A stretch of 64,000 nt of DNA, taken from Sphingomonas sp. (GTDB lineage Bacteria; Pseudomonadota; Alphaproteobacteria; Sphingomonadales; Sphingomonadaceae). The position numbers and the translations under genes were made by a program. The stretch spans positions 186,001 to 250,000 of the forward strand of contig NZ_JAGIAM010000003.1 of the NCBI RefSeq assembly GCF_017744835.1. The letters run 5' to 3'. The stretch's first letter is position 1, and the number at the start of each line of letters is the position of its first letter. Shown in pieces: positions 44,435-52,765 of this stretch. The notes under the pieces are model-generated. The model was given only the letters and a program-made list of their open reading frames with translations. It ran no database searches and was not told the DNA's origin.

Positions 44435-45057
44435 GCCGCCCTCGCTGCCGGGAGTTCGAGCGCGAAGCAAGCCTCGTGGTGGAAATCGGGCGCGCCCGGC
44501 GGGTGGGCCAGCGCCCAATAGGATTTGCGCCCGTTCTGCTCCTCGATCACTGCCGAGAGGCCGAGCCGCCAGGGCCGGTCGACCGGCAGGTCCATGAGCT
44601 GGCTCAGGTCCACCTCGGCCCTCTGCCAGCCGTGCGTGCGGCCATAGTCGTCATGCTCGGCCGAACTGTACGATTCGCCGGGCCGGGGCGGGTGCATCTG
44701 CGCCCATTGCACTTCGTCCGCGTCCACGCGTGCCGGCGCCATCCCCTCGCGATAGCCGGTGAAGCGATAGGCGGCCCAATCGCGCGAGGGCGCGAAGTTG
44801 AACTCGTAATAGTCCGGCTCGCCCTCGACGCGCAGGAACGCCTCGAAGCAGGTCGTGCGCCACAGCTCGTCACGCCGCTTTCCCCCGCCGCCCCGCCACC
44901 GCGGGAGGACGAGCGTGCGCATCGGCCCTTCGGCGAAATAGGTCAGCAGCAGCTTGCGCGCGCCGCCGCGCCCGATCGTGCGCGCCACCTCCACTTCGAT
45001 GCGCTCGAGCGAGCAGGGGAAATCGGGATGGCGCTGGAGCGGTACGCGGATCGTCAT
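44431..45057 (-). CDS. DOMON-like domain protein, 208 aa
   Basis: A beta-sandwich protein with blocks typical of sphingomonad proteins called DOMON-like: LTYFAEGPMRTLVLP, LWRTTCFEAFLRVEGEPDYYEFNFAPSRDWAAYRFTGYREGM, WQRAEVDLSQL and RLGLSAVIEEQNGRKSYWALAHP. Related CBM9/DOMON folds bind haem or sugars. No signal peptide is present, so it is cytoplasmic. It is the first gene of an operon with the NamZ-like and nucleotidyltransferase-like genes, and its stop overlaps the next start. The ATG is at 45055-45057. Confidence 0.8.
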   Translation of the reverse strand: MTIRVPLQRHPDFPCSLERIEVEVARTIGRGGARKLLLTYFAEGPMRTLVLPRWRGGGGKRRDELWRTTCFEAFLRVEGEPDYYEFNFAPSRDWAAYRFTGYREGMAPARVDADEVQWAQMHPPRPGESYSSAEHDDYGRTHGWQRAEVDLSQLMDLPVDRPWRLGLSAVIEEQNGRKSYWALAHPPGAPDFHHEACFALELPAARAA

Positions 45058-45159
45058 GCGCGTCTGCGATAGCGCAAATCGCGGGGATGGCGAAGCATCC
45101 CCGCCGCCGCGCGAACAGGTCGCCCATGCCCGGCTGGGCAGGGCGACCCCTTCCTTCGC

Positions 45160-45906
45160 TCAGCGCAGCCCGCCGCTGGCGGTCAGCTTCTCGCCGGTGA
45201 GCCAGCGCGCATCGTCCGATGCCAGGAAGACCGCGATCGAGGCGATGTCGGCGGGCTTGCCCGGTCGGCCGAGCGGGGTCTGCGCCACGATCGCGTCGAA
45301 GAACTCCGATCCGGTGAAGCCCGCGGCATCGGTGCCCTCGGTCTCGACGATGCCCGGGTTGATCGCATTGACGCGGATCTTGCGCGGGCCGAGCTCATTG
45401 GCCAGCACGCCGGTGATCGCGTCCACCGCGCCCTTAGTTCCGGTATAGATCGCCGACTCCGCCGGATAGATGCTGGTGACCGCCGACGAGATGTTGATCA
45501 CGCTGCCGCCTTCGCCGAGGTGCTTCGAGGCCGCCTGGGTGGTCAGCAGCACGCCCAGCACGTTCACGTCGAACATCCGGCGATATTCCTCCTCGGTCAG
45601 GGTCCCGATCGACGAGAAGGCATAGACGCCCGAATTGTTGACGAGCACGTCGAGCCGGCCGAACGCCTGGATCGCCGCATCGACCAGCGCCTGTGCCTGA
45701 TCGGCCTTGGAGACGTCGCCCTGCACGGCGATCGCCTTGCCTCCCGCACCGGTGATCTCCTGCACCACCGCATCCGCGCCGGCCTTGCTCGACGCATAAT
45801 TGACCACCACCGCGGCGCCCTCCGCCGCGAGTGCCTTGGCGATGCCGGCACCGATGCCCTTGGATGCCCCGGTAACGATCGCCACCTTGTTTGCGAGCTT
45901 CGACAT
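45160..45906 (-). CDS. Short-chain dehydrogenase/reductase (classical SDR), 248 aa
   Basis: A classical SDR with the cofactor motif TGASKGIGAGIAKAL at residues 13-27, NNSGVY (NNAG type), catalytic Ser in INISSAV and Tyr/Lys in YTGTKGA. Thr after Tyr instead of Ser is a small change from YxASK. The C-terminus AINPGIVETEG and WLTGEKLTASGG match glucose-1-dehydrogenase/3-oxoacyl reductase-like members. The cofactor is probably NADP or NAD; the substrate is unknown. The ATG is at 45904-45906. An ArsR-type gene is divergent. Confidence 0.9.
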   Translation of the reverse strand: MSKLANKVAIVTGASKGIGAGIAKALAAEGAAVVVNYASSKAGADAVVQEITGAGGKAIAVQGDVSKADQAQALVDAAIQAFGRLDVLVNNSGVYAFSSIGTLTEEEYRRMFDVNVLGVLLTTQAASKHLGEGGSVINISSAVTSIYPAESAIYTGTKGAVDAITGVLANELGPRKIRVNAINPGIVETEGTDAAGFTGSEFFDAIVAQTPLGRPGKPADIASIAVFLASDDARWLTGEKLTASGGLR

Positions 45907-45955
45907 AGCTGAACTTCTCCACGGGCCGGCTGCCGGGATGGCACCATAGTCCCGT

Positions 45956-45974
45956 AGTTCAGGAATTCGGAACT
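45956..45974. promoter_or_regulatory. Possible operator between the SDR and ArsR-type genes
   Basis: AGTTC (45956-45960) and GAACT (45970-45974) flank a nine-base centre containing GAATTC, in the 105-bp divergent region. The symmetry is short, so this is a weak call. Confidence 0.3.
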
Positions 45975-46011
45975 GTTGAACCGCCCGTCAAGGGCGCCTA
46001 CTTAAATTTTC

Positions 46012-46371
46012 ATGCGACCGCTCTTTCATCCTTCGATCGAGGACGTTCCGGTGGAGGCGATCCTGCACGCGCTGTCCGATCCGGCGCGCGTGGCGATCTT
46101 CGCCGGGATCGCGGGCGTCGATTCCGTCAGCAAATGCTCGGTCTTCGCCAATATCGGCGACCGGGTGATCCCCAAGTCCTCGCTCTCGCAGCATTTCAAG
46201 GTGCTCCGCGAGGCCGGGCTGATCCGTTCGGAGCGGCAGGGCGTGGAGATGCGCAACACCTCGCGCTGCGGCGAAGTGGATGCGCGCTATCCGGGCCTGA
46301 TCGCGGCCATCCTCAATGCCTATGCGGCAAGTTCGGGCGCGGCATGCGTGTCGGCTGCGCCACAGGCATGA
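46012..46371 (+). CDS. ArsR-family helix-turn-helix regulator, 119 aa
   Basis: A short winged-helix protein: [21 protein letters not shown], then [10 protein letters not shown], then the recognition helix [23 protein letters not shown] (about residues 54-76), and an all-helical end. The pattern is ArsR type. The single cysteine in the HTH does not form the standard metal pair. It is divergent from the SDR gene by 105 bases and so probably represses it. The ATG at 46012 is the start. tyrS begins 34 bases after its stop. Confidence 0.87.
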   Translation: MRPLFHPSIEDVPVEAILHALSDPARVAIFAGIAGVDSVSKCSVFANIGDRVIPKSSLSQHFKVLREAGLIRSERQGVEMRNTSRCGEVDARYPGLIAAILNAYAASSGAACVSAAPQA

Positions 46372-46405
46372 CACTGCCCCTCGGCTCCGCTATGCGGCGC
46401 GCACC

Positions 46406-47632
46406 ATGACCGAATACAAGTCCGATCTGCTCCGCCTGCTCTCGACGCGCGGCTACATCCACCAGGTCACCGATGCGGAGGGCCTCGACGCAATCGCCAG
46501 CACGCAGGTGGTGCCGGGCTATATCGGCTTCGATCCCACTGCGCCGTCGCTCCACGTCGGCAGCCTGGTGCAGATCATGCTGCTCCGCCGGCTCCAGCAG
46601 GCCGGGCACAAGCCGATCGTCCTGATGGGCGGCGGCACCGGCAAGATCGGCGACCCGAGCTTCAAGGACGAGGCGCGCAAGCTGCTCACCGACGAGTCGA
46701 TCAAGAGCAACATCGCCTCGATCAAGACGGTCTTCCAGAATTTCCTGACCTTCGGCGACGGCCCCACCGACGCGGTGATGGTCGACAATGCGGATTGGCT
46801 CGACAAGCTCGAGTACATCCCGTTCCTGCGCGACATCGGCCGGCATTTCTCGGTCAACCGGATGCTGAGCTTCGATTCGGTCAAGCTGCGGCTCGATCGC
46901 GAGCAGTCGCTCAGCTTCCTCGAGTTCAACTACATGATCCTCCAGGGCTATGACTTCCTAGAGCTGTCGCGCCGCGCCGGCTGCCGCCTGCAGATGGGCG
47001 GGTCGGACCAATGGGGCAACATCGTCAACGGCATCGAGCTCGCGCGCCGCGTCGACGGCGCCGAGGTCTATGGCGTCACCACGCCGCTGATCACCACCGC
47101 CGACGGCGGCAAGATGGGCAAGACCATGTCGGGTGCGGTGTGGCTCAACCCCGACCAGCTCTCGCATTATGACTATTGGCAGTTCTGGCGGAACACCGAC
47201 GACCGCGACGTCGGCCGCTTCCTCCGCCTGTTCACCGATCTGCCGCTCGACGAGATCGCGCGGCTGGAGGCGCTCGAGGGCGCCGAGATCAACGAGGCGA
47301 AGAAGATCCTCGCCAACGAAGCCACCGCCATGTGCCGCGGCGCCGAGGCGGCGGTCGAAGCCGCCGAGACCGCGCGCCGCACCTTCGAGGAAGGCGCCGC
47401 GGGCGAAGCGCTGCCCAGCCTCTCGGTCTCCGGTGGCAGCATCGCCATCGTCGACGCGCTCGTCGGCCTGGGCTTCTGCGCCTCCAAGGGCGAGGCGCGC
47501 CGGCTGATCAAGGGCGGCGGCGCACGTGTCGAGGGCGAGAAGGTCGAGGACGAGGCGCAGCTCGTCGCCGTCGCCGCGCCGGTGCGCGTTTCGGCCGGCA
47601 AGAAGCACCACGGTATCCTTAATCCCGCGTAA
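46406..47632 (+). CDS. tyrS: Tyrosyl-tRNA synthetase, 408 aa
   Basis: The enzyme charges tRNA-Tyr. The class I motifs are visible: [13 protein letters not shown] (HIGH equivalent) near residue 42 and KMGKTMSG (KMSKS equivalent) near 238. [15 protein letters not shown] lies before it. The C-terminus has an S4-like RNA-binding domain ([29 protein letters not shown]). The length is typical. The start is the ATG at 46406; the frame extends 30 codons earlier but without conserved residues and it overlaps the ArsR gene. Confidence 0.95.
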   Translation: MTEYKSDLLRLLSTRGYIHQVTDAEGLDAIASTQVVPGYIGFDPTAPSLHVGSLVQIMLLRRLQQAGHKPIVLMGGGTGKIGDPSFKDEARKLLTDESIKSNIASIKTVFQNFLTFGDGPTDAVMVDNADWLDKLEYIPFLRDIGRHFSVNRMLSFDSVKLRLDREQSLSFLEFNYMILQGYDFLELSRRAGCRLQMGGSDQWGNIVNGIELARRVDGAEVYGVTTPLITTADGGKMGKTMSGAVWLNPDQLSHYDYWQFWRNTDDRDVGRFLRLFTDLPLDEIARLEALEGAEINEAKKILANEATAMCRGAEAAVEAAETARRTFEEGAAGEALPSLSVSGGSIAIVDALVGLGFCASKGEARRLIKGGGARVEGEKVEDEAQLVAVAAPVRVSAGKKHHGILNPA

Positions 47633-47711
47633 GCCGCTGTTAAGCAGCTTCGTTGGCTGGACCTTTACGTCCATTGCCTAGCTTCGGTCCGGTATCCATG
47701 GGGGCCGAAGT

Positions 47712-48035
47712 ATGGGCTTTGGGCGGGAAAATCTGGCGTTTTCGGATCCGCGGCGCGTAGAGCGCGAAGACGTCCACTATCGCGCGCGCGCCCAGGCGGC
47801 GGACGGCAAGCCGCTCGCGCTGCTGATCGTCAACATCTCGCCCCACGGCCTGATGGCGCGCTGCGACCAGGAGCTCCAGGCGGGCGACCGCATCCGCGTG
47901 ACGCTCCCCGCCGTCGGCACCATCGCCGCCGAAGTCCGCTGGTCGTTGGGCGGCCGTCTGGGCTGCGAGTTCGAGAAGCTCGTCGAGCTGGCGGCCTATT
48001 ACGACCTGCTCGCGGCGCTGGTTCGGAACAAGTAG
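47712..48035 (+). CDS. Small PilZ-domain protein, 107 aa
   Basis: A single PilZ domain with the c-di-GMP motifs in place: RRVEREDVHYRAR (RxxxR-type, residues 14-26) and VNISPHGLMARC ((D/N)xSxxG) near 40. It is likely a c-di-GMP effector, matching the EAL protein at 28632 and a second PilZ protein at 59178. The ATG at 47712 is the only good start. It follows tyrS by 79 bases. Confidence 0.88.
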   Translation: MGFGRENLAFSDPRRVEREDVHYRARAQAADGKPLALLIVNISPHGLMARCDQELQAGDRIRVTLPAVGTIAAEVRWSLGGRLGCEFEKLVELAAYYDLLAALVRNK

Positions 48036-48090
48036 GACGCAGACTCTCCCGCAATCCTCCGCCGCCAGGGCGGTGGTGGCATTCGCCGCG

Positions 48091-48387
48091 TCAGCGGCGA
48101 ATGACGGAAAGGGAGGACGGCGACGCAGCCTGTAGGGCGTCCCAGCGATTGATTGCGACCGCGCCGATGAACGGGATGGCAGCCGAGCTCAGGGTGCCGA
48201 ACGTTCGAAGCAGAAACATGAGAATGGACGTCAATTCCGCGCTGATCGGCTTCCCGCCGATGACGGAATCACCCCCGGTATCCTTGAGCAGTAGCAGCGC
48301 TTGGCCAAAGCCGATGAGGAAGATGCCTGCGCTGATCACGAACAGGACCATCGATGCATGCTTCATCGACCACCTGTAAATGCCCAT
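48091..48387 (-). CDS. Small membrane protein, 98 aa
   Basis: The protein has one clear helix near the N-terminus (HASMVLFVISAGIFLIGFGQALLLL) and a second near the C-terminus (LSSAAIPFIGAVAINRW), with a short polar segment between. There is no known family. The ATG at 48385-48387 is chosen because GGGAGGAG lies a few bases upstream; two codons earlier there is a GTG. It is convergent with the PilZ gene. Confidence 0.6.
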   Translation of the reverse strand: MGIYRWSMKHASMVLFVISAGIFLIGFGQALLLLKDTGGDSVIGGKPISAELTSILMFLLRTFGTLSSAAIPFIGAVAINRWDALQAASPSSLSVIRR

Positions 48388-48489
48388 GATCACTCCTCCC
48401 TGAACGGAAATGATGGTCCAATTACTTCAGCTGTCAATGGCGGCCGACCACCATTTCCGGCCCGTCCCCGCAAGCCGGAAAACCCATCT

Positions 48490-48683
48490 TGCAATGTAGG
48501 ATTTCGCTTGCTTCGTTGGCACTCCGCCGACTTCGGAGCGGCGGCGCTCTTTGAACCCGTCGGCCCTGGTGCCACCAGTCGACCGTTTAACCTTACTGGA
48601 CTTCGGCATGCGGCCGCCGCGCCTCATCCCGCGGATCGGCACGCCGAAAAACCCGCGGAGAGTGTCAACTTTGTCAACTTCCG
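48490..48683. repeat. Dispersed repeat, copy B
   Basis: TGCAATGTAGGATTTCGCTT at the left, CTCTTTGAACCCGTCGG, a CCTTACTGGACTTCGG block, and CGAAAAACCCGCGGAGAG followed by two GTCAACTT units. These blocks match copy A (12843-13017) and copy C (49575-49795) in order and orientation. Between 48684 and 48877 I see no other feature. Confidence 0.8.
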
Positions 48684-48877
48684 GAGGCAGCTTCGCAGCG
48701 CGCCGATGCACCGAACTCACGGCCGACAGCGCGACCTAAACCCGTCCGAGGCGTTGGCGCGGGTTAAACAGGTCGGCGCGAGCGCGGCAAGGATGATCGC
48801 GGGTTACGCCCGATTAGCGGACGTTCCACCTAATCACTGCCGTTGCCTTGGGTAGCGTGACTCGTCAGGTTGCACGA

Positions 48878-49519
48878 ATGGATCGTAGGGCAACATCCGA
48901 AGCGGATCAGCGCGTTCGCCAAGCGGTTGAGGTGCTCTATCGTACGTTTGAGACACCGCCGCCGTCGGCAATCGAAGGCTGCCCATGCTGCATCTCGACG
49001 CGCGGCACTGACGTCCTGCTCACGACACCGCTCCGACAAATCACAGGACAGGCCCTCTGGCGCTACGTGTCTGGCGCGTTACTGACGATCGGGGACAAGC
49101 AGGACTTCCGTTATCTGCTGCCTCGTATCCTGGACGTGTCAGTCTCCGATCCGGGGAATGCCAACGATCCTGAAATCGTGCTTGGCAAACTCTCACTTGC
49201 GGACTGGCGGTCATGGGCACCGAACGAGCAGCGCGCGATCGAGAGATTCGTCGATGCTTGGTTCGAAATAGCCCTTAAAAGCGACATGGCCGAACCTGAT
49301 GAGGGCTGGATCGGCACGGATGGGGAAGGTGTGCTGTGCGGCGCGGCGCGAGCGGGAATGACATTGCGACCATGGCTGCTCCGTTTATCTGCGCCGGACG
49401 CAAGACCAGTGCTCGCAGACATGCAACGGCGGTTTCCCGGTGATATGTCTTCCTTTTGGGAGTTCGCGCCTGACGGCCTGCAAGAGTTGTCAACGATCCT
49501 AGCGCAAGGGCGCGCTTAG
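48878..49519 (+). CDS. Unknown cytoplasmic protein between two repeats, 213 aa
   Basis: No family is recognised. The N-terminal part has GCPCC, a possible zinc or iron site, and then a helical region with TGQALWRYVSGALLTIGDKQDFRYLLPRIL, LADWRSWAPNEQRAIERFVD and an acidic end. The codon use is less GC-biased than in the neighbouring genes, suggesting transfer. There is no clear Shine-Dalgarno; the ATG at 48878 is chosen, with a GTG at 48857 or TTG at 48848 possible. It sits between repeat copies B and C in the same orientation, so it looks like cargo of a small mobile or repeat-bounded segment. Confidence 0.65.
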   Translation: MDRRATSEADQRVRQAVEVLYRTFETPPPSAIEGCPCCISTRGTDVLLTTPLRQITGQALWRYVSGALLTIGDKQDFRYLLPRILDVSVSDPGNANDPEIVLGKLSLADWRSWAPNEQRAIERFVDAWFEIALKSDMAEPDEGWIGTDGEGVLCGAARAGMTLRPWLLRLSAPDARPVLADMQRRFPGDMSSFWEFAPDGLQELSTILAQGRA

Positions 49520-49574
49520 TTCCGCTTTCCACCAAGTACGGACTTTCCGCTGAGGCGGTGCAAGCCCCTTCTAA

Positions 49575-49795
49575 AGGCGGGATTTTGCTTGCTTGCCAGG
49601 CTCTCCGCCTACTGGGGACCGACCGCACTCTTTGAAACTTGAAACCGTCGAGCAAGGCCGCGAACTCTTCGACCGCCTGAACTTTACTGAACTTCGCTCC
49701 GCCGCACCGACAGCAACACGCTTGCGAAAACCCCGGGGGAGGGTGTGCACTTTGTCCACTTCCAGCGGGGAGTCCACTTCCAGTGGAGATGGCTC
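49575..49795. repeat. Dispersed repeat, copy C (most diverged)
   Basis: It keeps GGGATTTTGCTTGCTTG, CTCTTTGAAACTTGAAACCG, CTTTACTGAACTTCGCTCC and CGAAAACCCCGGGGGAGGG, but its terminal units are changed to GTGCACTT/GTCCACTT. It is the second boundary of the 213-aa gene. Confidence 0.75.
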
Positions 49796-49909
49796 GAGCG
49801 CGCGCTCCATGCCGGCTCACGAAATTCCATTACATCCGCGCGTAACGAAATTGCCGAAAACGCGGGAAAAGTGGGAAGTTAGGGCCCACCCAAACCCTTC
49901 ACGGGCGGA

Positions 49910-49936
49910 GCCGCGCCGACCCCGGGCCGGCGCGGC
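49910..49936 (-). terminator. GC-rich hairpin after gltA
   Basis: GCCGCGCCG (49910-49918) pairs perfectly with CGGCGCGGC (49928-49936), nine bases after the gltA stop on the minus strand. There is no T-run, so it would act as a stabilising hairpin or a Rho-type site. Confidence 0.55.
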
Positions 49937-49944
49937 GCGTCGCC

Positions 49945-51228
49945 TCAGCGCTGGCCGACCGGCACGTAGTCGCGCTGCGTCGGGCCGGTGTAGAGCTGGC
50001 GCGGACGGCCGATCTTCTGTTCGGGGTCCGAGATCATCTCGTTCCACTGCGCGACCCAGCCCACGGTGCGGGCGAGCGCGAACAGCGCGGTGAACATCGT
50101 CGTCGGGAAGCCGATCGCCGAGAGGATCACGCCCGAATAGAAGTCGACGTTCGGGAACAGCTTCTTTTCGATGAAGTAGGAGTCCTTGAGCGCCATTTCC
50201 TCGAGCTGGAGCGCCACGTCGAAAACCGGATCGTTGACCTTGAGCGCCGCGAACACCTCGCGCACCGTCTTCTGCATGACGGTCGCGCGCGGGTCGTAGT
50301 TCTTGTAGACGCGGTGGCCGAAGCCCATCAGACGGAACGGATCGTTCTTGTCCTTGGCGCGCGCGATATACTCGGGGATGCGCTCGGGACGGCCGATCTC
50401 ATGGAGCATGTTGAGCGCCGCCTCGTTGGCGCCGCCGTGCGCCGGGCCCCACAGGCAGGCGATGCCGGCCGCGATGCACGCGAACGGGTTGGCGCCCGAC
50501 GAGCCGGCGAGCCGCACGGTCGAGGTCGAGGCGTTCTGCTCATGGTCGGCGTGGAGGATGAAGATCCGGTCGAGCGCCTTCTCCACCACCGGGTTCACTT
50601 CATATTCCTCGGCGGGGACGCCGAAGGTCATGCGCAGGAAGTTGCCGGTGTAGGACAGGTCGTTCTTCGGATAGAGGAACGGCTGGCCGATGCTGTACTT
50701 GTACGCCATCGCCGCGATCGTCGGCATCTTGGCGATCAGCCGGTGGCTGGCGATCATCCGCTGCTGCGGATCGGTGATGTCGGTGGAGTCGTGGTAGAAG
50801 GCCGAGAGCGCGCCGACCACGCCGCACATCACCGCCATCGGGTGCGCGTCGCGGCGGAAGCCGCGGTAGAAGGTCGCCAGCTGCTCGTGCAGCATCGTGT
50901 GGCGCGTGATCGTGTGGGTGAACTTGTCGAGCTCTTCCTGGCTCGGCAGCTCGCCGTTGAGCAGCAGGTAGCTGACTTCCATGAAGCTCGAATGCTCGGC
51001 GAGCTGGCCGATCGGATAGCCGCGGTGGAGCAGCACGCCCTCGTCGCCGTCGATGTAGGTCAGGCCCGATTCGCACGACGCCGTCGACGTGAAGCCGGGG
51101 TCGTAGGTGAACATGCCGGTCTGGCCATAGAGCTTGCGGATGTCGACGACGTCCGGCCCGACGCTGCCCGAGAGGATCGGGTATTCGACATCCTTCCCCG
51201 GAACCTGCAGCTTCGCGGTATCGCTCAT
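49945..51228 (-). CDS. gltA: Citrate synthase, 427 aa
   Basis: The enzyme condenses acetyl-CoA with oxaloacetate to start the TCA cycle. It is the hexameric Gram-negative type by length. The catalytic residues are in [22 protein letters not shown] (His), [13 protein letters not shown] (His) and [13 protein letters not shown] (Asp). [13 protein letters not shown] and RPRQLYTG at the end are typical. The ATG at 51226-51228 is the start. gltX lies upstream on the same strand by 27 bases and may be co-transcribed. Confidence 0.97.
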   Translation of the reverse strand: MSDTAKLQVPGKDVEYPILSGSVGPDVVDIRKLYGQTGMFTYDPGFTSTASCESGLTYIDGDEGVLLHRGYPIGQLAEHSSFMEVSYLLLNGELPSQEELDKFTHTITRHTMLHEQLATFYRGFRRDAHPMAVMCGVVGALSAFYHDSTDITDPQQRMIASHRLIAKMPTIAAMAYKYSIGQPFLYPKNDLSYTGNFLRMTFGVPAEEYEVNPVVEKALDRIFILHADHEQNASTSTVRLAGSSGANPFACIAAGIACLWGPAHGGANEAALNMLHEIGRPERIPEYIARAKDKNDPFRLMGFGHRVYKNYDPRATVMQKTVREVFAALKVNDPVFDVALQLEEMALKDSYFIEKKLFPNVDFYSGVILSAIGFPTTMFTALFALARTVGWVAQWNEMISDPEQKIGRPRQLYTGPTQRDYVPVGQR

Positions 51229-51255
51229 TCTCGTCTTCCTTCTATGACCCGATTT

Positions 51256-52686
51256 TCAGGCGGGCACGGTCATCTGGTCGGCGATGCGTGCCAGGCTCTC
51301 CTCGCGTCCCAGCAGCGCCAGAACGTCGAAGATGCCGGGTGAGGTGCGTCGCCCGGTCAGCGCCGCGCGCAACGGTTGCGCGACCGCGCCGAGCTTCACG
51401 CCCGCATCGTCGGCGACGGTCCGTACCGCCGCTTCGAGCGTCTCCGTATCCCAGCTTACGCTCGCGTCAAGCGCGGCGTGGAGTCGGGCCAGCAGGGCTC
51501 GCGCGTCGCCCTCTAGCAGAGCCTTGGCGCCCTCGTCCAATTCGAGTGGGCGTGTGCGAAAAAGGAACATCGCTCCTTCGGCGAGTTCGAGGAGATTCGC
51601 GGCTCGCGGCTTCAGGAAGGCCATGCTGCGCTGCAGAAGATGGCGCTGCGAGTCGCTGATTTCGAAACCGAGCCGCGCGGCGACCAGATCCGCGAGCCGG
51701 GCATCTGCGGCTTCGCGAATATAATGGCCGTTAAGGTTCTCGAGCTTCTTCAGATCGAACCTCGATGGTGACTTGCCGACGCCCGCGAGATCGAACCACT
51801 CGGTGGCCTGCTCGCGGCTGATGATCTCGTCGTCGCCATGGCCCCAGCCGAGCCGGAGCAGATAGTTGGACAGCGCCTCGGGCAGGATGCCCAGCTCGTC
51901 GCGATACGCGTCGACCCCCAGCGCGCCGTGGCGCTTGGAGAGCTTGGCCCCGTCCGCGCCGTGGATCAGCGGGATGTGCGCATAAGTCGGCTCGGGCCAG
52001 TCCATGGCACGATAGATCGGCAGCTGGCGGAAGGCGTTGTTGAGATGGTCGTCGCCGCGGATGACATGGGTGACGCCCATGTCGTGATCGTCGACCACCA
52101 CTGCGAGCATATAGGTCGGCGTGCCGTCCGAACGGAGCAGGACGAAGTCGTCGAGCTCGGCGTTGTTGACCGTGACTGCGCCCTGGACGCGGTCCTCGAT
52201 CGTCACGCTGCCTTCGCGCGGCGCCTTGAGCCGGATCACGAAGGGCGCGCCCTCGGGCGCCTCGCTCGCGTCGCGATCGCGCCAGCGGCCGTCGTAGCGC
52301 AGCGGCTGCTTGTTGGCCTTCTGCTCGGCGCGCATCGCCTCGAGCTCCCCGGCGGTCGCGAAGCATTTATACGCATGGCCCGCGGCGAGGAGCTGGTGCG
52401 CCACCTCGGCGTGGCGCGCGGCGCGCGAGAACTGGTAGGTGACCTCGCCGTCCCAATCGAGCCCGAGCCAGCGCATCCCGTCGAGGATCGCGTCGATCGC
52501 CGGCTGGGTCGAGCGGACGCGGTCCGTATCCTCGATGCGCAGCAGGAACTTGCCGCCGTGCCTGCGCGCGAACAGCAGGTTGAACAACGCGGTGCGTGCG
52601 CCGCCGATGTGGAGGAACCCGGTGGGCGAAGGCGCGAAGCGGGTGACGACGCTCGTTTCGGCGCCGGTATCAGATATTGCGCTCAA
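51256..52686 (-). CDS. gltX: Glutamyl-tRNA synthetase, 476 aa
   Basis: The enzyme charges tRNA-Glu. The class I motif is [20 protein letters not shown] near residue 17 (HIGG equals HIGH), and KLSKRHGA is the KMSKS loop. [14 protein letters not shown] and the C-terminal helical anticodon domain are present. The start is not certain: I prefer a TTG at 52684-52686 preceded by GGGAG, which gives the usual family length. An ATG at 52746 adds 20 residues, and a GTG just before the [10 protein letters not shown] motif is also possible. comEC is divergent. Confidence 0.93.
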   Translation of the reverse strand: MSAISDTGAETSVVTRFAPSPTGFLHIGGARTALFNLLFARRHGGKFLLRIEDTDRVRSTQPAIDAILDGMRWLGLDWDGEVTYQFSRAARHAEVAHQLLAAGHAYKCFATAGELEAMRAEQKANKQPLRYDGRWRDRDASEAPEGAPFVIRLKAPREGSVTIEDRVQGAVTVNNAELDDFVLLRSDGTPTYMLAVVVDDHDMGVTHVIRGDDHLNNAFRQLPIYRAMDWPEPTYAHIPLIHGADGAKLSKRHGALGVDAYRDELGILPEALSNYLLRLGWGHGDDEIISREQATEWFDLAGVGKSPSRFDLKKLENLNGHYIREAADARLADLVAARLGFEISDSQRHLLQRSMAFLKPRAANLLELAEGAMFLFRTRPLELDEGAKALLEGDARALLARLHAALDASVSWDTETLEAAVRTVADDAGVKLGAVAQPLRAALTGRRTSPGIFDVLALLGREESLARIADQMTVPA

Positions 52687-52765
52687 CCGCGCATGCTCCC
52701 AGAATTGATGGTCGATGGCCAGCTCAGCCGCCGAGGCCCCTAGCACGGGGTTATCCTCCCTTCAA

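Noticed and set aside
48427..48720. A minus-strand frame through repeat copy B (MSSVHRRAAKLPPEVDKVDT and on), like frames in copies A and C.
   Set aside because: The similarity comes from the DNA repeat. Frames differ in length and there is no conserved start or Shine-Dalgarno, so I do not call it a gene.
52684..52746. Frameshift or broken start suspected in gltX because no ATG lies just before the [10 protein letters not shown] motif.
   Set aside because: A TTG with a good GGGAG lies at the right place and gives the normal length, so no damage is needed.
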